DNA of 64,000 nt, taken from assembly GCA_907165135.1 (NCBI GenBank), contig OU015568.1, positions 15,945,208 through 16,009,207 on the forward strand, written 5' to 3'. This stretch comes from Oikopleura dioica. Lineage: Eukaryota; Chordata; Appendicularia; Copelata; Oikopleuridae. Below, in pieces: positions 31,201-44,154 of the stretch. The notes beneath the pieces are model-generated. The model searched no databases. It had not been told where the DNA came from and saw nothing but the letters and a program-made list of their open reading frames with translations. The number at the start of each line of letters is the position of its first letter. Position 1 is the first letter of the stretch. The position numbers and the translations under genes were made by a program.

Positions 31201-34200
31201 TTAGTCAGTAAAGTAAACCAATCGATCAAAGACTTCCTGCTTTCCGATAAACACTTTCTTTTCGTCGACGTTGATGCTGAACTGCTCGCCGTCTTCGACT
31301 TGAACCTTTCCTTTCATAATTTCATTCAAGTTTGGAATTCGTCTACTAGCTTCGTAGCTATCGTACCGGTAAATTCGCACTTGGCTCGTTTCTAGAGAAT
31401 AAGCGGTAAAAATAGATATGGGTCTGATAAAAACAACCTTTCTTTTGCTGCTTGGCGATGGTCTGTCTCAGTTGGGCAACTGAGTCGCCTTCTTTTACAT
31501 TCATAAAGACTGAGAACTGTCCAGAACCAGGCTGGGCATTCACGCATTCAAAGTGAACTGATGGAACTTTGAAAAAATTGTATGTAGGGTGGCCAGGGTA
31601 TGTGTTTTCTTGGATGACATTGTCGCCTTCCGATGAATATTTAATCTAAAAGTATATAAAGCGCGGGAACGTAAAATCGATTGCTTACGTCGATGCCAAG
31701 TTCAAGCGCGCTGGTCATGTAGCCCATGCTCTCATTTAAGACCTTCATCTCGTCAAAAGGACTTGTCAAATCCAGCGCTCGCTTTCCAATAGCCTCGTGC
31801 CGCTCCTTGACCATTTGGATGTAGGGCATGACTTTTTTCATGTACTTTTTGACGTCTGGCTCGGTCTTCATTCGAGCAGCGATCGCCTTGTTGTCAAAGA
31901 ACTCGCCATTTTTCTCTAAGCCTTCTCTGAGTACGCCGAGGCAGACTCGTTGCCAGGCTGGGTATTCTTTCGCAACGTAAACCGTGCAGTTTGTTGGCGT
32001 TTCTGCTGGCGCCTTGCCCTTCTTTGGCTGGAGTCGGTCCTTGAGTTTGAGTCGGACGTCTCGAACCGTCTCGGCCAAGAACTCAGACGACTCGATCAGA
32101 ATTGGATCGTATTCGAGAATCTCTGGGAACGGAGTTGAAACAGCAAAGCCCTTCTTTCCTGTAATCTCCCAGACTTCTTCGGCGATGTGAGGACAAATCG
32201 GGCAAATAAGGAGAGTTTGGACTTCGATGAATCGGTCGACCAGCTTGGCGTTCATTCCCTCGGCTCCACAGATCTCTCTGTACTTGTTCAGGACGCCCTG
32301 AAGAATGTAAAAGCCTTCCTTCATCGCCTCTTTGTAAAGCATCTTCGAGTAAGCAGCGTCAGTAAGTTTGACCGCACGGCGCATTTCGTGCTCAAAGACG
32401 CGGTCAATCAAGCGCTCGTCAGTAGGGCCGTCTTTTAGGATAAGCTGCGGCTTTTTGTTTGCAACATCGGTTACGAAGTCGATCCAGTTGTAGAGACGAA
32501 GGACAGCGCCATCAGCAGTCTTGTCGACAAAGTTGGCGTCTTCAACAGAGTCACCAGCGTCAGCAAGGGCCAATCGCATACCATCAGCGGAATACTTTTC
32601 GATAGCGTCGGTGAGAGTAAGGAAGTTGCCTGTTGACTTGGACATCTTCTCGCCGTTCAAGAGCAAGTGTCCGTTTGCTCGAACAGACTGCGGCCACTTG
32701 GTCTTGTCGTTTTCCCACATGGCCACGTGATTGTAGAGGAAGTACGTCAAGTGATTTTGAACAAGATCCTTTCCGGAGACACGGCAATCTACTGGGTACC
32801 AGTAGTTGAATTCGTTCTTCATTTTTTCAAGGACGTCAGACTTGATGGCAGTTGTTGGTTTCTGTCCGTTGAGGAAGATGTAGTCCCAAACTTCGGGAGT
32901 CATATCTTCAGCTTTGACACCGAATGGAGAGCCCGCTTGTCCGTTGAAGTTGGGCGAGTACTGGCCATCCTTGTAGGTTCCTCCTTGGAGAATATGCGCG
33001 ACGGTGTAGTACGCCATGTAAATCGTCGAGTCTGAGAGCGATTCAATGAGCCAGTACTCGTCCCACGGCAGCCGCGTGCCCAGACCATACGTGCGAGAGC
33101 ATGCGTGCTCGCGAAGCCAGTCGACTGTTTTGTTGAAATTATTGCGAACATCGGATGAATAGAGTTCCATGCCTTCGAGGCACTCCTCGATCTTCTTTCG
33201 CCACTCGGGCTCGCCATAGTCCAAGTACCACTGATCGCAAATGGCGACGACGCACTCGTCTCCCGCTCGGGAAATGATTTGTTTCTCGGGCTCGAGGTAC
33301 TTGATTGCTTCCTTGGATGCGATCATATCGGCCTTGATTGCGTCCTTGCATTTCTGAATCTGGGTGCCAGCATATTTGCCAACGTTGAGGACGCCCTCGT
33401 AGAATCCTTTGAGGTAGACTTCTTCTTTTGCCTCCATAAGTTTGGCGCTGTCGTTTTGTGACTTGACCTTGTGTTTCTTGCATGCCTCGACGGCCGAGAG
33501 CGATCCGTAACCAGGAACTTCAATGATCGGAACAGGATCGAAAGGAAGGACCATTTCGTCGGTGATTCCATACTTTTGCCTCAATGGCTCTACACATGCA
33601 TAAACTACTCGAGTAACTCAAAAATCAAACCTTTGTTTTTCAAATCAGTAAGAGCAGCAAAATCATCAGGAGCGTCCGATGGCACTGACGTTACAACACC
33701 AGTACCCTTGCCTTCTTTGATTGTGAGCATAGGAAGAGCATAGACATGATCGTAGTGAGAAAGTGGCGCCTTCAACTTTGCTCCCATCAAGTCGCGTCCT
33801 GAACATTTTTTCTAGAGACGCGGTTTTGACATAAAGAGTTGCGCATTAAAATCAACCCCCACATTTTCTAGAGCAGATTCCAAGACCAAGTTTACAAGAC
33901 GAGGGATCATTATTAGGAGCGATGCTTCGACCAGAAGTCACAGAGAAAAAGTAGAAATCCTATCTTTAGCATTTAAAATTGAGCTTATTTTTCAGAAGCA
34001 GTCAACTTACGAGATCCCCTTCACCAAAGGCACCTGAAATTAAAATATCTGTGGAAGTTCAAGAAGCAACACAGGAATTTGCGCCGACTGAAAAGCCACT
34101 TTTGAGTACTCAATATGGATGGGAGGAACTTCAATATGAGAAAACGGCGGAAAGCGTTGAATCCGAAAAACCTAAAGAAGCGACGCGAAGACGTGCATTC

Positions 34201-36175
34201 AATCGAAATCAAAATCAATCTCTCAATCAATTCCAGTAGGTCTTATCCTCAGAAATTAGATTATAAGACGTCTTTATTAGGACTTTAACAGCGATTACAA
34301 AACAGAAGAAAAAGATGGGCGATGGGAATTTCAAACAGCGTCTTCTTAGCAACACTGCATTGAAACAACTCAAAATGGACGATCAAGGTACCCTGGGATA
34401 GTGATTTCAAAACTTATATGCATAAACTTAGCGACGACACCGAGAAAGAGATTCCAGAATGCAGTACGACGCGTCGTCAATGAAATTCGATTCACGAAGC
34501 TTTTCGGCCATGTGAAGAAAACTGAGCTGGAAAAGATTGCAAGAAATGCGAACCATGCGCTCTTTTTGAACAGAAAAGAGCAGTCGCAAAAGGTCGATAT
34601 CGAAATGATGCTGAAGCTTGAGATAAAAGAAACTGCCCTGAGAGTGCTTGAAAAGACCGAGGTATTAGTTTTGAGTATTTGTTGATCGATTAGCTTTCTT
34701 TCAGTCCGCGTATAAGAAAATATTCTGGAATAGAATCTATCCATCGGATGAGTTCAAGGAATTTGTCCGGGAAGTCACCGAAAAGAAGAATCAATACCGC
34801 ACCGAGCTAAATACTCAAGCTGTGGAAACGAAAGAGTACACCGGTGCATTCGGTCGACGAAAAACAAGAGTAACCGCGTTCGGTCACGACGATGACGAAG
34901 AGGATTTCACAGCTGATAGTTACTTGTCAGAAGAATTCACGCAAGACAGCAAAAAGAAAAAAGGTGCCTTTAACTTATTCGCGTCGAATTCTCGCAAATA
35001 ACTCTTCTGCCATTTAATAAACGCACTCAATTTAAAATTACCTGGAATGAGACAAACGGGCTTGACCTCCTTGTCTAATTTCAAAAGCTCTTGGAATGCC
35101 ATGTTTCTAGCAGCGCGTTGAGTACAGACGAATACGGAGCCATCACGGGCTTCAACGGCTACGTAACTAAAAAAGCATTATCGGATGAAAAATGTTCTTG
35201 ATTTACGTGATATCAGGTGAAATCCAGCAGTTTGTCTGTCCATACATGGTTTCTGGCCTGAGAGTAGCGGCGACAAAGAAGACGTTTTTGCCAGCGAACT
35301 GTGGGACTTTTGAGTTGTCCATCAAGTCGACGAGCTTCATTTTGATGAGAGTGTATTCCTGAGGTCCGACACCTTCGCCCGAAGCTCGATCGTGATCCAT
35401 ACAGGGCTGATCTGTCTTGGGAGAGAAAATGGACGGTCGTTTACCGAAAGCAATCTTCTTCTTTGCTTTCAAATGCTTGAATTGCCATCGCACAAACGAG
35501 TCATAATAGGGATTTCGATCGGTAGTGATGAACGATCGTCGCCAATCTGTTTTGAGTCCCATCTTCTTCAAATCGTCCATCGCCATAGGAGGGAAATAAT
35601 TGAGCCAGGTATCGTACTCGGCGAATTTGGCGATCTCGTCATCCTGAAAGCCGAGGGCCTGCATGATCTGCCATTGATACTTGGCGGATCCTTGTTTGGC
35701 AACAGCCTTTGACTTCTTTCCTTTCGACTTGTCGACGATCTTGATTTCCTTTACTTCTTCTTTGATTTCTTCCACAGCGGTTGGGAAGACGGGTGGGCAG
35801 CCAAAGTCTTGCATTTCACGCTTGATCTTGTCGGAAGCGGCTGCAATTGGCATTCCTGTGCAGTGAAAGCCGAATGGGAAGAAGGCGTTTCTGCCTTTCA
35901 TTCGCTGGTAGCCAGTGTCGAACTCGCATTTTGTAATGGTGAAAGTGTGGCCAAGATGAAGTCGACCGTTCATGTATGGGTAGGGGAAACAGGTAAAGTG
36001 CTTTTCCTGGTTCCATTCGGCCGTGCCAGGCTTAGGAGCATTTGCCTCAAAGACTAAACGTGGCAGTTAGAGAAAATTCAATGGATTTCAAAAGAAAACC
36101 TTTAGATTCGTCCCATCTTTTCTGGTGCTTGGCTTCAAGCTGCTTGCAAGCCACAACCTTCTTCCTTTCCCCCAT
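31201..36175 (-). CDS. LARS1: Cytosolic leucyl-tRNA synthetase
   Basis: The class I signature is present as [11 protein letters not shown] (HIGH region, near 35965) and [12 protein letters not shown] (KMSKS, near 32640). The editing (CP1) domain includes [12 protein letters not shown] and DVYALPM-like sequence near 33740, and the C-terminal archaeal/eukaryotic extension continues to VYFTD-stop at 31201. The start at 36175 gives [21 protein letters not shown]. The enzyme charges tRNA-Leu and acts as a leucine sensor for mTORC1. A 1.24-kb intron (33799-35039), large for this genome, holds another gene on the opposite strand. Confidence 0.96.
33922..35001 (+). CDS. Unidentified gene nested in a LARS1 intron
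   Basis: Five exons joined by GT-AG introns of 40-50 bp start at ATG 33922 ([17 protein letters not shown]) and end at TAA 34999-35001. The product is about 285 residues. It has a Ser/Pro-rich N-terminus, a basic central helix region ([19 protein letters not shown]) and a long charged helical stretch (LALKL-type with LEKTE). The Lys/Asp-rich tail ends in NLFASNSRK. No domain is recognised. It is read opposite to LARS1 and lies wholly within that gene's intron, so the two transcripts overlap. The regular splice sites and open frame support a real gene. Confidence 0.7.
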
Positions 36176-36413
36176 TCTAAACGCGCGCTCAAAAACAAAA
36201 GTACTCGACCCGGTACGAACCTTATCTTGGCTGTACGAAAAGAAAACAGTTGTTGTCTCACAAGCGACAAAAGGCGTTGGTGAGCCAGTCTAAGTCGTTA
36301 TGTTTCAGTAAAAGAGGGAGTAAGGGGATTTCATTCGTGTTTCGTTCAATATCAGTTGCAGTTCAATATTCAAAAAAAGTACAGTTTTATGTATCGTCAC
36401 TCTGGTTTTCCAT

Positions 36414-38874
36414 CTAGCGCATTTTACCGCCTCGCTTCTTTTTTGATATCATCCTTTCTTTCCTGCCATCTTTTTCGCCCTTTCTCTTTACTCCAGCAAC
36501 TCCGATATCTAAAGTCCGTTTAATAAAGTGCTCGTAAATACGATTTGAATCACATGATGAAATGTGATATCACATAGAAAAAAGATGATGAAATATAACA
36601 ACGGCATACACTCACCAACCCATGGAGGTGTGTCAAAGCCAAAACTTTTTGCCACTTTCTTCAAATCCAACGTTTGCACTTCGAAGACATTCCTCAAGCT
36701 ATGAGAGGCATATGCTCTCACGCAACTTTTGTATCCTTCTTTCGCCGACTAAAAATGCGTTACTGACTGAAAAATACAGTAGCAAAGGTGAAAAGTTATT
36801 GCGGAAAGATGCGAAAGTGATAGCAACTAATGTTGGATGCTTACTGGTATGTTATCGATGATAAAAAGGAAATGATTTATAATCACATCCTTTAGATACC
36901 CGCACATGTTTTATATGGCGGAAATGATTACCTGATTCAAGTAATAATTCGTTTTCAGCAGTTTTTCAAGCTGATTTTGGATGTTTGCCACCTTCGACTC
37001 TTGAATTGTAAATTCAGAGAGGGGAACTTTCGCTTTCTTCAAATAGAGCAGAAAGCCAATTTCTGCCGGTCTAAGAAAGAGAAGAGCATGGCCTTTGCTC
37101 TTGCTGTCTCCACGACAAGCTCGACCGACTCTGAAGATATTTTTCAGCAAAAGAAATGGAAAAGCTTGTGCTTACCGGTGGATGTATTCTTTGGGATCAT
37201 CTGGGGGATCGTACTGGACAATCCAATCGACGGCTGGGATATCCAAACCTCGAGCAGCGACGTCAGTACAGAACATAATGCCTGTTTCAGCGTTACAGAA
37301 CTGGAAGTAGGTCGAAGTTCGCTTCGACTGCTTCTGTTTTCCGTGAATTGAGAGGACAGGGATATCGATGTAGTTGAAGAGCTAATAAAAGAAATAGTGA
37401 AGAAGAGGAAGATCTCTATTACCTCATAGTGGAATTTGACGCTCATGCAAGAGGAGAAAAAGACCATGATCTTCTTCTTCTTGTTTTTCTTCAGGAAGGT
37501 GTATAGAATTCGTATCCTCGCGTCGCCTTCTGACATAACATATCCTTGTTCGAGCATTTCAGAGGTCGCCGTGGATTTGTCATCATCAACGCCAATGTAG
37601 ACGGGAACTTTCTTTAGAGAAATTCTAGCCAAGTCTTCGATTTTCTTCGTTTGAGTGGCACTAAACGCAATTTTTATTCATTTTCTAAAGGTGAAACTAA
37701 CCTGAAAAGCATCGTCTGTCGTTTTTTGGGAATGAGCTTGACAATCGACTTCATTTCTTCCTCGAATCCGACTTCGAGAATTCGATCGGCCTCATCAATA
37801 CAGAAACACATCAGATTCTTGACCATAAAGTTGGCAGTGTTCTGAAGATGATCAAGAAGACGACCAGGGGTGGCGACAAGGATGTTGATTCCGTTCTGCA
37901 GCTTCTTGGCTTCGGCCTTTCTGTCTGAGCCACCCATGATGAGACCAAATGTTTGCGAGTGGTTCTCCATCAATTCTTTCAAGACACCGAAGGTCTGCAT
38001 CGCCAATTCACGAGTGGGGGAAAGGATAATCGCGCCGGTTCCATTTCGATTCATGAATTTTAACTGGAAACTATTAGGTATCACTATTAGAGATAAACTT
38101 TTACCTTTGTGATAAGCTCTACAATGGGCACCAAAAAGGCCAAAGTTTTTCCAGAACCAGTCTTTGCAGCTGCGAGAACATCTTTGCCAGTGAGGAGATG
38201 AGGGATCGAGCGGGCTTGAATAGGCATCATGTTTGAGTAACCCATTCCTTTCGTGATAGCCTCAAGAGTCTTCTCGGAGACCTTTTCTGATAACGAGTCC
38301 CAAGATGTATCCACTTCTTTGTTCAGATCAATTTTCCTGACCTTCAGGCCACCGTGAGTATCTCTTTGAAAGAAATAAAATAAATTCAGAAGGGTTAACA
38401 AACCTGATGTACTCATCGTCATCATTCGAAGGTGCAGAAAGACCAACACTTTCGAGCGGCTCTTCTTGGCCGATTTCGACTTCATTCTGTTCATTTTCGG
38501 CTTCAGAAGTTTCTTCTTCCTCTGACTCCTCCTTTGGGGGCTCTACCTTTGGCTGAGCCTTCTTCTTTGGCTTTTTCTCGGGAAGAACCTCATGTTTTTC
38601 TTCTGATGATTCACCGAGTAATTTAGCCTGAAATCAACGATGAGAACAAAGCAGGTGTGAAAAAGATATGAGATAATACCAAAATATCAATAGCGATAAA
38701 CGCATTTTTACAAATCAACAAATACTTCAATCAAGCCGATAATAGCTACTCATTTTTAGATTGTTATTTTCACATGACTCATTCCAAATTAGACTCATAT
38801 GAAATCAACAAGGAGTTTACCTGGAGAAGCTTCTTTCGATTCTTCTTTAGCTGCCTTCGCGTTGCCGCATCCAT
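36414..38874 (-). CDS. DDX18: DEAD-box RNA helicase DDX18 (Has1)
   Basis: The start [15 protein letters not shown] is followed by an acidic Glu/Lys-rich region, then the helicase core. Seen are the Q-motif region ([13 protein letters not shown]), [43 protein letters not shown], the SAT region, [21 protein letters not shown] and HRVGRACRG (usually HRVGRTARG). The tail is Lys/Arg-rich. DDX18/Has1 unwinds snoRNA-rRNA duplexes in 60S ribosome assembly. It lies 238 bp upstream of LARS1 on the same strand, so the two may be co-transcribed. Confidence 0.95.
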
Positions 38875-40394
38875 TTCTGAAAGTTTTGAGTTGTAGACAA
38901 ATTCTATAACGGCGTCAGGAATTAAATTCGTTAACAAAAAGGAAAACGAACCACGAATTCGCTGCTTGTTGAGAATATGACCATCAACGTTAGGGTATAC
39001 TTGAACAGACAGCAAGAGGCTTTTCTTATGAAATAATCGACTAACGAACTTATTTTACATAAGACACGGAAAGTTAACTATTGACAGTAAAAAATTTAGA
39101 TGAATATGAGATATGATGAATTCATGAAAATATATTGCCAACAGCTACTGTAAATATAGTAATTCAAAAAAGGAGTTGACGTGTGTTATAAATTTATTCG
39201 CTGGGAATAACTCGTCCCATTAATGTTCGGAAAAATAAAATGATTTTAAGACGGACTTGATTTTCTTGAGAGATAAAGCTTTATTTCTGAATTTGATAGG
39301 CGAAATTATGAAAAAATATAAAACGAAATACTCCACTTAGGGCTTGACGGGCAAAAAATTTAATTGCTCAAGTTGACGTCTAATTGATGTCTCAAACAGA
39401 TTTGCTGAATCCACAAGGATGATTCTTCATTCGAGCTTTCAAAAATTGAGAATTGGCAGTCGAGGATTCGAAGCAAAGTGAAGGTATATTTATTCTAGCC
39501 AAGGAAAATGGAAAGGCCAAAAGGTCGATGCCAAGATTTGATAAAAATGGGTGCTGCGAAAATTGCTAGAAGGAAAAATATACTATCATCGACTGTAATT
39601 GAAATGAGGTTAGGCAGCGGGGTTACAGCGATATTCTTTTTCTGTTTTAGTGAGTATGACTCGCGCCAGTTATGATTCTTATATCATGATGAAAACGGTA
39701 TAATGTGTATTTCTTGTTGCGAAATAAAACTCCAAATAGATATGTGAATTTAATAATAATCGTATATCCGTCTTTCTCATGACTCAAAAATATATGCCGG
39801 CTAAGTGCGAGTGCTAACAAATTCAGGGTCTAAACGAAAGACAGAATGGGTAGCGTTGTAGTACACTGTAATATGTATTTACTGTATAAGCTGTTTGGTT
39901 GAACTCGGACGGAAATCTTCTTTAGCCTAGATTAGGTAACATAATTTCAGGGACAAGGATATGGTTATGTAATGAGTTACAGGGAGAGTGGCTGTGCGCT
40001 AACTAAAAAACGTTAAAAAGAGAAAGGTTAGAGAAAAAAAATGGTGGAGGCAAGCATTGGTCAGAAATCAACATTTACGACAAGGGGAGATGAGTGGTAA
40101 AAGTGAAAAAGACAGTTTGTGTTGTGAAATTTTTTCCAGAACATTTTTTAGTTGTTGATTTCGTTTTACAAAGCAGTGTTTCAATAAAAAGAATTTACAA
40201 TATTTCGATAGAAAGGAGGATCAGTTTTTTTAATCGATTTATTTCTGTAGGGACGACCAGGGACGTCAGATGGGATGGGAATTCGAATAATTTTTTATAC
40301 TTCGTCGAAAAACGACACCGGAAGGGGAGTTTAAGTTGGCGTTAATGGATATTTTGTTTTGACCATCATTTCCATGGAGCATGGCGTTCTTTCA
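38875..40394. other. 1.5-kb gene-poor interval
   Basis: A+T-rich sequence with no supported coding frame on either strand. The part next to 40394 is the 3' UTR of the minus-strand gene beyond it. No tRNA or repeat was recognised. For this compact genome the gap is large and may hold regulatory elements. Confidence 0.4.
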
Positions 40395-42041
40395 TCAGTA
40401 GTTTTGCCTCTTGTCAACAGGCTGAAAATAAGTTGTCCCATTGTGCTGCATCAAGGAGTTGAGCGCATTCGGTCCCATGGTGGAGACGGCCGGATTCATC
40501 GCAGAATTCACCGTGGAAACATTCATCCCGGAGAAGCCCGCGCTCGTCTGAGCTTGAAGCTGTTGCGTAAGCGAAGCGTCGTAGTTTGGTATCGATCCCT
40601 GAAGATTTTTAGTGAAGGCGAAGTTAGGAGAAGATGAAGGGTACCTGTTGTTGATAGAAATTTCCAAGATTTAGCTGTCGATTATACTGTTCCTGCTGCA
40701 GATTCCTGACCATATCCTGAAATAAATACGGTAATCGATTTTGCCGTAACAACAACAAGAATCGAAATCGACGGGCGTATGTCGCAATCACAAGAGTAAA
40801 GCGTATGTTTACTTTCGTATTTTTTCACGGAAGGGGAAAGCAAAATAAATCTTATTTGAAAAAGATGATTTGTGAGTGACAGTATCACGAACCTGCATGG
40901 CGTCCTGCCCGATACCCGACGCCAATTGTTGCTGGTTCTGGTGCAGTAACTGCTGATATTGCTGTTGGTAGGCGAGCATCTGTTCGTTCGTCCTAAAATT
41001 ATCATTTGATAACAGAATCAAAATACAGTCACTTACATATTATTACGCCTGTTGTCGACCTGTTGAACTCGCTCAGGGAAGCTAGTAGGGGGAGCTCCTT
41101 GTTGGAACATGTCCGTTCCCTGATAAGAGATTTGTTTATCAAGAGATAGAATCCAAGTACTCTACCTGTGGCATACTTGGCGTGAGTTGACTCTTAATCT
41201 GCATAATCAGCTCCTTTGCCCGTTGTGAGGACACATTGAAATGTTTGCCTAGAGAGCAACTTTTGGCAACTGTTGAATATATCTATAGTAACGTACCGAG
41301 CACATCTCTAAATTCATCGGCCTGTGCAAGCGGTTCGTCGAAGGTTTGAGCGAGTTCGTGCTGGGGTGGTGATTGAGAACCTCGCTCATTCCAGTGCTTG
41401 GGCCGCGTGCGGTTAGAGTATCGCTTCGGGCCTTTGTCATCTAAAGATGCGTCAATAACTGAACATAGCATGGAATAACATACCTCGGGAATCCTTTCTA
41501 GAGTCCATCTCGCGTCTTCTACGATCAGGTCTTCTATCATCCTGGAATAGAAAAGCTGTCAAAAAATGACTCTACAAAATTTAGCAAACCTTTCTTTGTG
41601 TCTCGTACATGCCCTGTTTCTCAAGGATGTCGCGAACATTTGCTAGCTCGACTTGGAGGGAGACCTTGTTGTTGCTCATGTCATTGTTCTGGAGACCGTC
41701 TTTCTGGTTCTTGCGTCTTCGTGGTGGTGGAGGACGGGAGTGGTTGAAGTCTTCATCAGAGAGATCTACACAACGATATTTACTCAAGTGAAACGTATTC
41801 ATAAATTCAAAATATAGATAAAATTAACTTGAGAGTAGCATAAAAAGACCCGTAATAACCTGATGAGTATCGGCGAGTGCGCATTGGCGGAGCTGGATCC
41901 TCAACACGCTTCCTTGGCGGCGAAGAGCGTCGTCGGCGAGTGTCGTACTGCTCGTCGGAATCACGCTGATCCCGGCCGAACTGCTCGACGCGTCGTCGCT
42001 GGTCCTGTTTGGAATCACGGCGGCGAGAGTCTCGAGGCTAG
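40395..42041 (-). CDS. Unidentified Arg/Ser-rich, Gln-rich protein (5' end missing)
   Basis: At least seven exons can be joined. The most upstream visible exon (about 41862-42041) is rich in RRRRSSPPRKR and DSRRRDSKQDQRRR, an RS/RD-like region. It is followed by DLSDEDFNHSRPPPPRRRK, a short coiled coil (LANVRDILEKQGM), DDKGPKRYSNRTRPKHW and DEFRDVLGKHFNVSSQRAKEL. A Gln-rich stretch (AYQQQYQQLLHQNQQQL) and a Met/Asn/Ser tail follow, with stop at 40395. The composition suggests an RNA-processing or RNP protein. The GPKRYS segment recalls CASC3, but a clear CASC3 gene lies 4 kb away. The initiating exon was not found. Confidence 0.6.
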
Positions 42042-42822
42042 ACAAATACCGATAAAGTTTAAATATTTTAGTAAGCGATAAACTCAAGGTAAAGCTCATA
42101 AATCGCGTCATCGTAAATAAATTCATTTATATATCCGAATCAGAATAAAAGAACAACGTATAATAGTGGATAGGTCGATGATAAACCAAGTTATAAAACA
42201 TGTTCAGCTGGCTTCTTAAGTTTTATCGGTTTTAAAATACAATGTAATAAAGTTGACGGCGTTTAGCAAACGTGACCTTAGCTGAGAGTAAATCTGTTTA
42301 CCTAAAGTGAATTTAAATGGACTTTGTATCCACCGAAGCTATGTTAATATCTACTGTTCATGGTCGCTAATGGAAATGTTTGCTGTTGAGTTTAGCGACG
42401 GGATATCAAGAGTAAACAACTGCATAAAGTTGAAAGTTGCATGAGCTCGCACCCTGAGATACCGCGATATATTTGCTGCTATATTTGCCTTGCATGATAA
42501 GAACAAATATACTCACAGGAAGGGACAAAGGTGATTTTATAATATTCAATATTTATTGGTGGGATAATGTGTTGGTGAAAGAACAAAACAAGGAAAGATG
42601 GGAGCGTGTAAATGTATATGTATTTGGCCTAAGAATCAAAAGTGGGTAGAGTGGAATGAATAATGTTTGGGCATGATGACATTTACCTCACTAATAAATT
42701 AAATGAAGAATATATCGTTCAATAAAACTCTAATATTTACTTTACATGAAGGCACGTCAAAGACAGGCGGCAACTGAGGTCTGGCGGGGAATCAACTTTA
42801 CAAGGGAGATCTAATTGGGAAA
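42042..42822. other. Intergenic or intron sequence
   Basis: A+T-rich. It should contain the first exon or promoter of the RS-rich gene and the 3' UTR of the gene beyond. No exon could be assigned with confidence. Confidence 0.35.
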
Positions 42823-44154
42823 TCAAGGCTCGACCTTAACGCTCTCGTCGCCAGTAGTAATCGTGGCTCCGAAGGGTTTGACGAGTGGGCTGGGCGAAAA
42901 AGCATGTGGTGTGAAAAGAGGGTTCTGAGAAATAGTTGGAGAGCTGGCAGCAAGATTCATGTGGCCGGGAAACATGCTGCTGACTGGAGGATTCTGGAGG
43001 ACAGATTCAGCCGGTTGAGAGGGAGCAGAAGTGGCAGACTCAGCTTGTGTGGGAGAAGGAGGAGCTTCGGTGATGGTCGCAGGCTGAAGTTCGGGCATCT
43101 GAGGAATCGGCATTGCTGCAGAAATCGACGGCATACCAGGCACTGAAGTAGGCGCAGTCGTTGATGCTGGAAGCGACATCTGAATAAATTTATTAGCTTG
43201 AGGTTATTTATGATTGTTGGACTGACGTAATAAAAAATACCATTATTTATTAATAATCAAATATAATTACCTTAGCCATGGTCAGCGCCGCTGAAAGATC
43301 CTGGTGTTTGCCAAGGCCGGGAGCGTTGAAGTTGACTCCGTTGATGTTGAAGCCGTTGTTAGGGCGGAATCGGACGCGGTGCTCGGAGTTGGCAGATTTT
43401 TCGATCGAATCTGACTCTGCTGAATAGCAATGGTTCGGCGGAAAAGTTGCTGGGGGATAGAACCAAAGTAGAACTTGGTCTCAAGTTCTAGCGCACCAAG
43501 TCGTCGCTGATCGAGAGTGTGAAGACGGTTCATCGCCAGCTCGTCAGAGTCGAAGTAAAGCAGAGCGCCCCGGCGGATGAAGGCGGTGACAGACAATCTG
43601 TTAGCTTGAGCCTCTTCCCGAAGATTGATGAGTCGACGACGATTTTCTTGCGAGATGAGCATCAGATCACCTGGTACCGGGGTAGGTTCGTCGTTTATTG
43701 GCGCTTGATTCATCTGACGAACATGTGGCTGAGGTCGAGCATTTTGTTGTTGTCCATTCAGAGCAGGGCTATTCAGCATCTGTGTGGCGAGATACTGCTG
43801 CAAAAAGGGTAGACCGTTGAGCCCTGGAATTGTTGGGAAGGCGCCGGGAATTTTCGGACTCGTAGAGATCTCTTCAGTACCTGAAGTCTCCATTTTTTCT
43901 TCGTCTTTTGGAAATGGCTCGGTGCTTCCCTTGCTTTCTTCGTCTTCTTTTCGAACTGGTGAGGAGGAGCAAATGCCGCTAGAATCCGCTGATTTCGAAC
44001 TTTCTTTTGCGTCAGGATTCTCGAAAAACAGTGAGCATTGAATCCCAGCATCGTTGACGACGATTGACCACTGTGGGACGGACATGTCATCCAAATTCTG
44101 GTTGTTGAGGGCTGCCCAAAAGGCTTGAGGGACCATTGTCTGTGCGTGGACCAT
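42823..44154 (-). CDS. Unidentified gene, proline/serine-rich C-terminus
   Basis: Three exons. The first runs from ATG 44154 (MVHAQTMVPQAFWAALNNQN) to about 43475. A 44-nt GT-AG intron (donor GTTCTATC) moves the frame to one ending in LGKHQDLSAALTMAK. After an intron of about 90 bp the last exon (42823-43179) is Pro/Ser/Thr-rich and ends DESVKVEP. The central part has a charged helical stretch (ENRRRLINLREEAQANRLS, RGALLYFDSDELAMNRL). The tail looks like a transactivation or disordered region and ends in a possible SUMO-site-like VKVE. No family is recognised. Confidence 0.6.
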
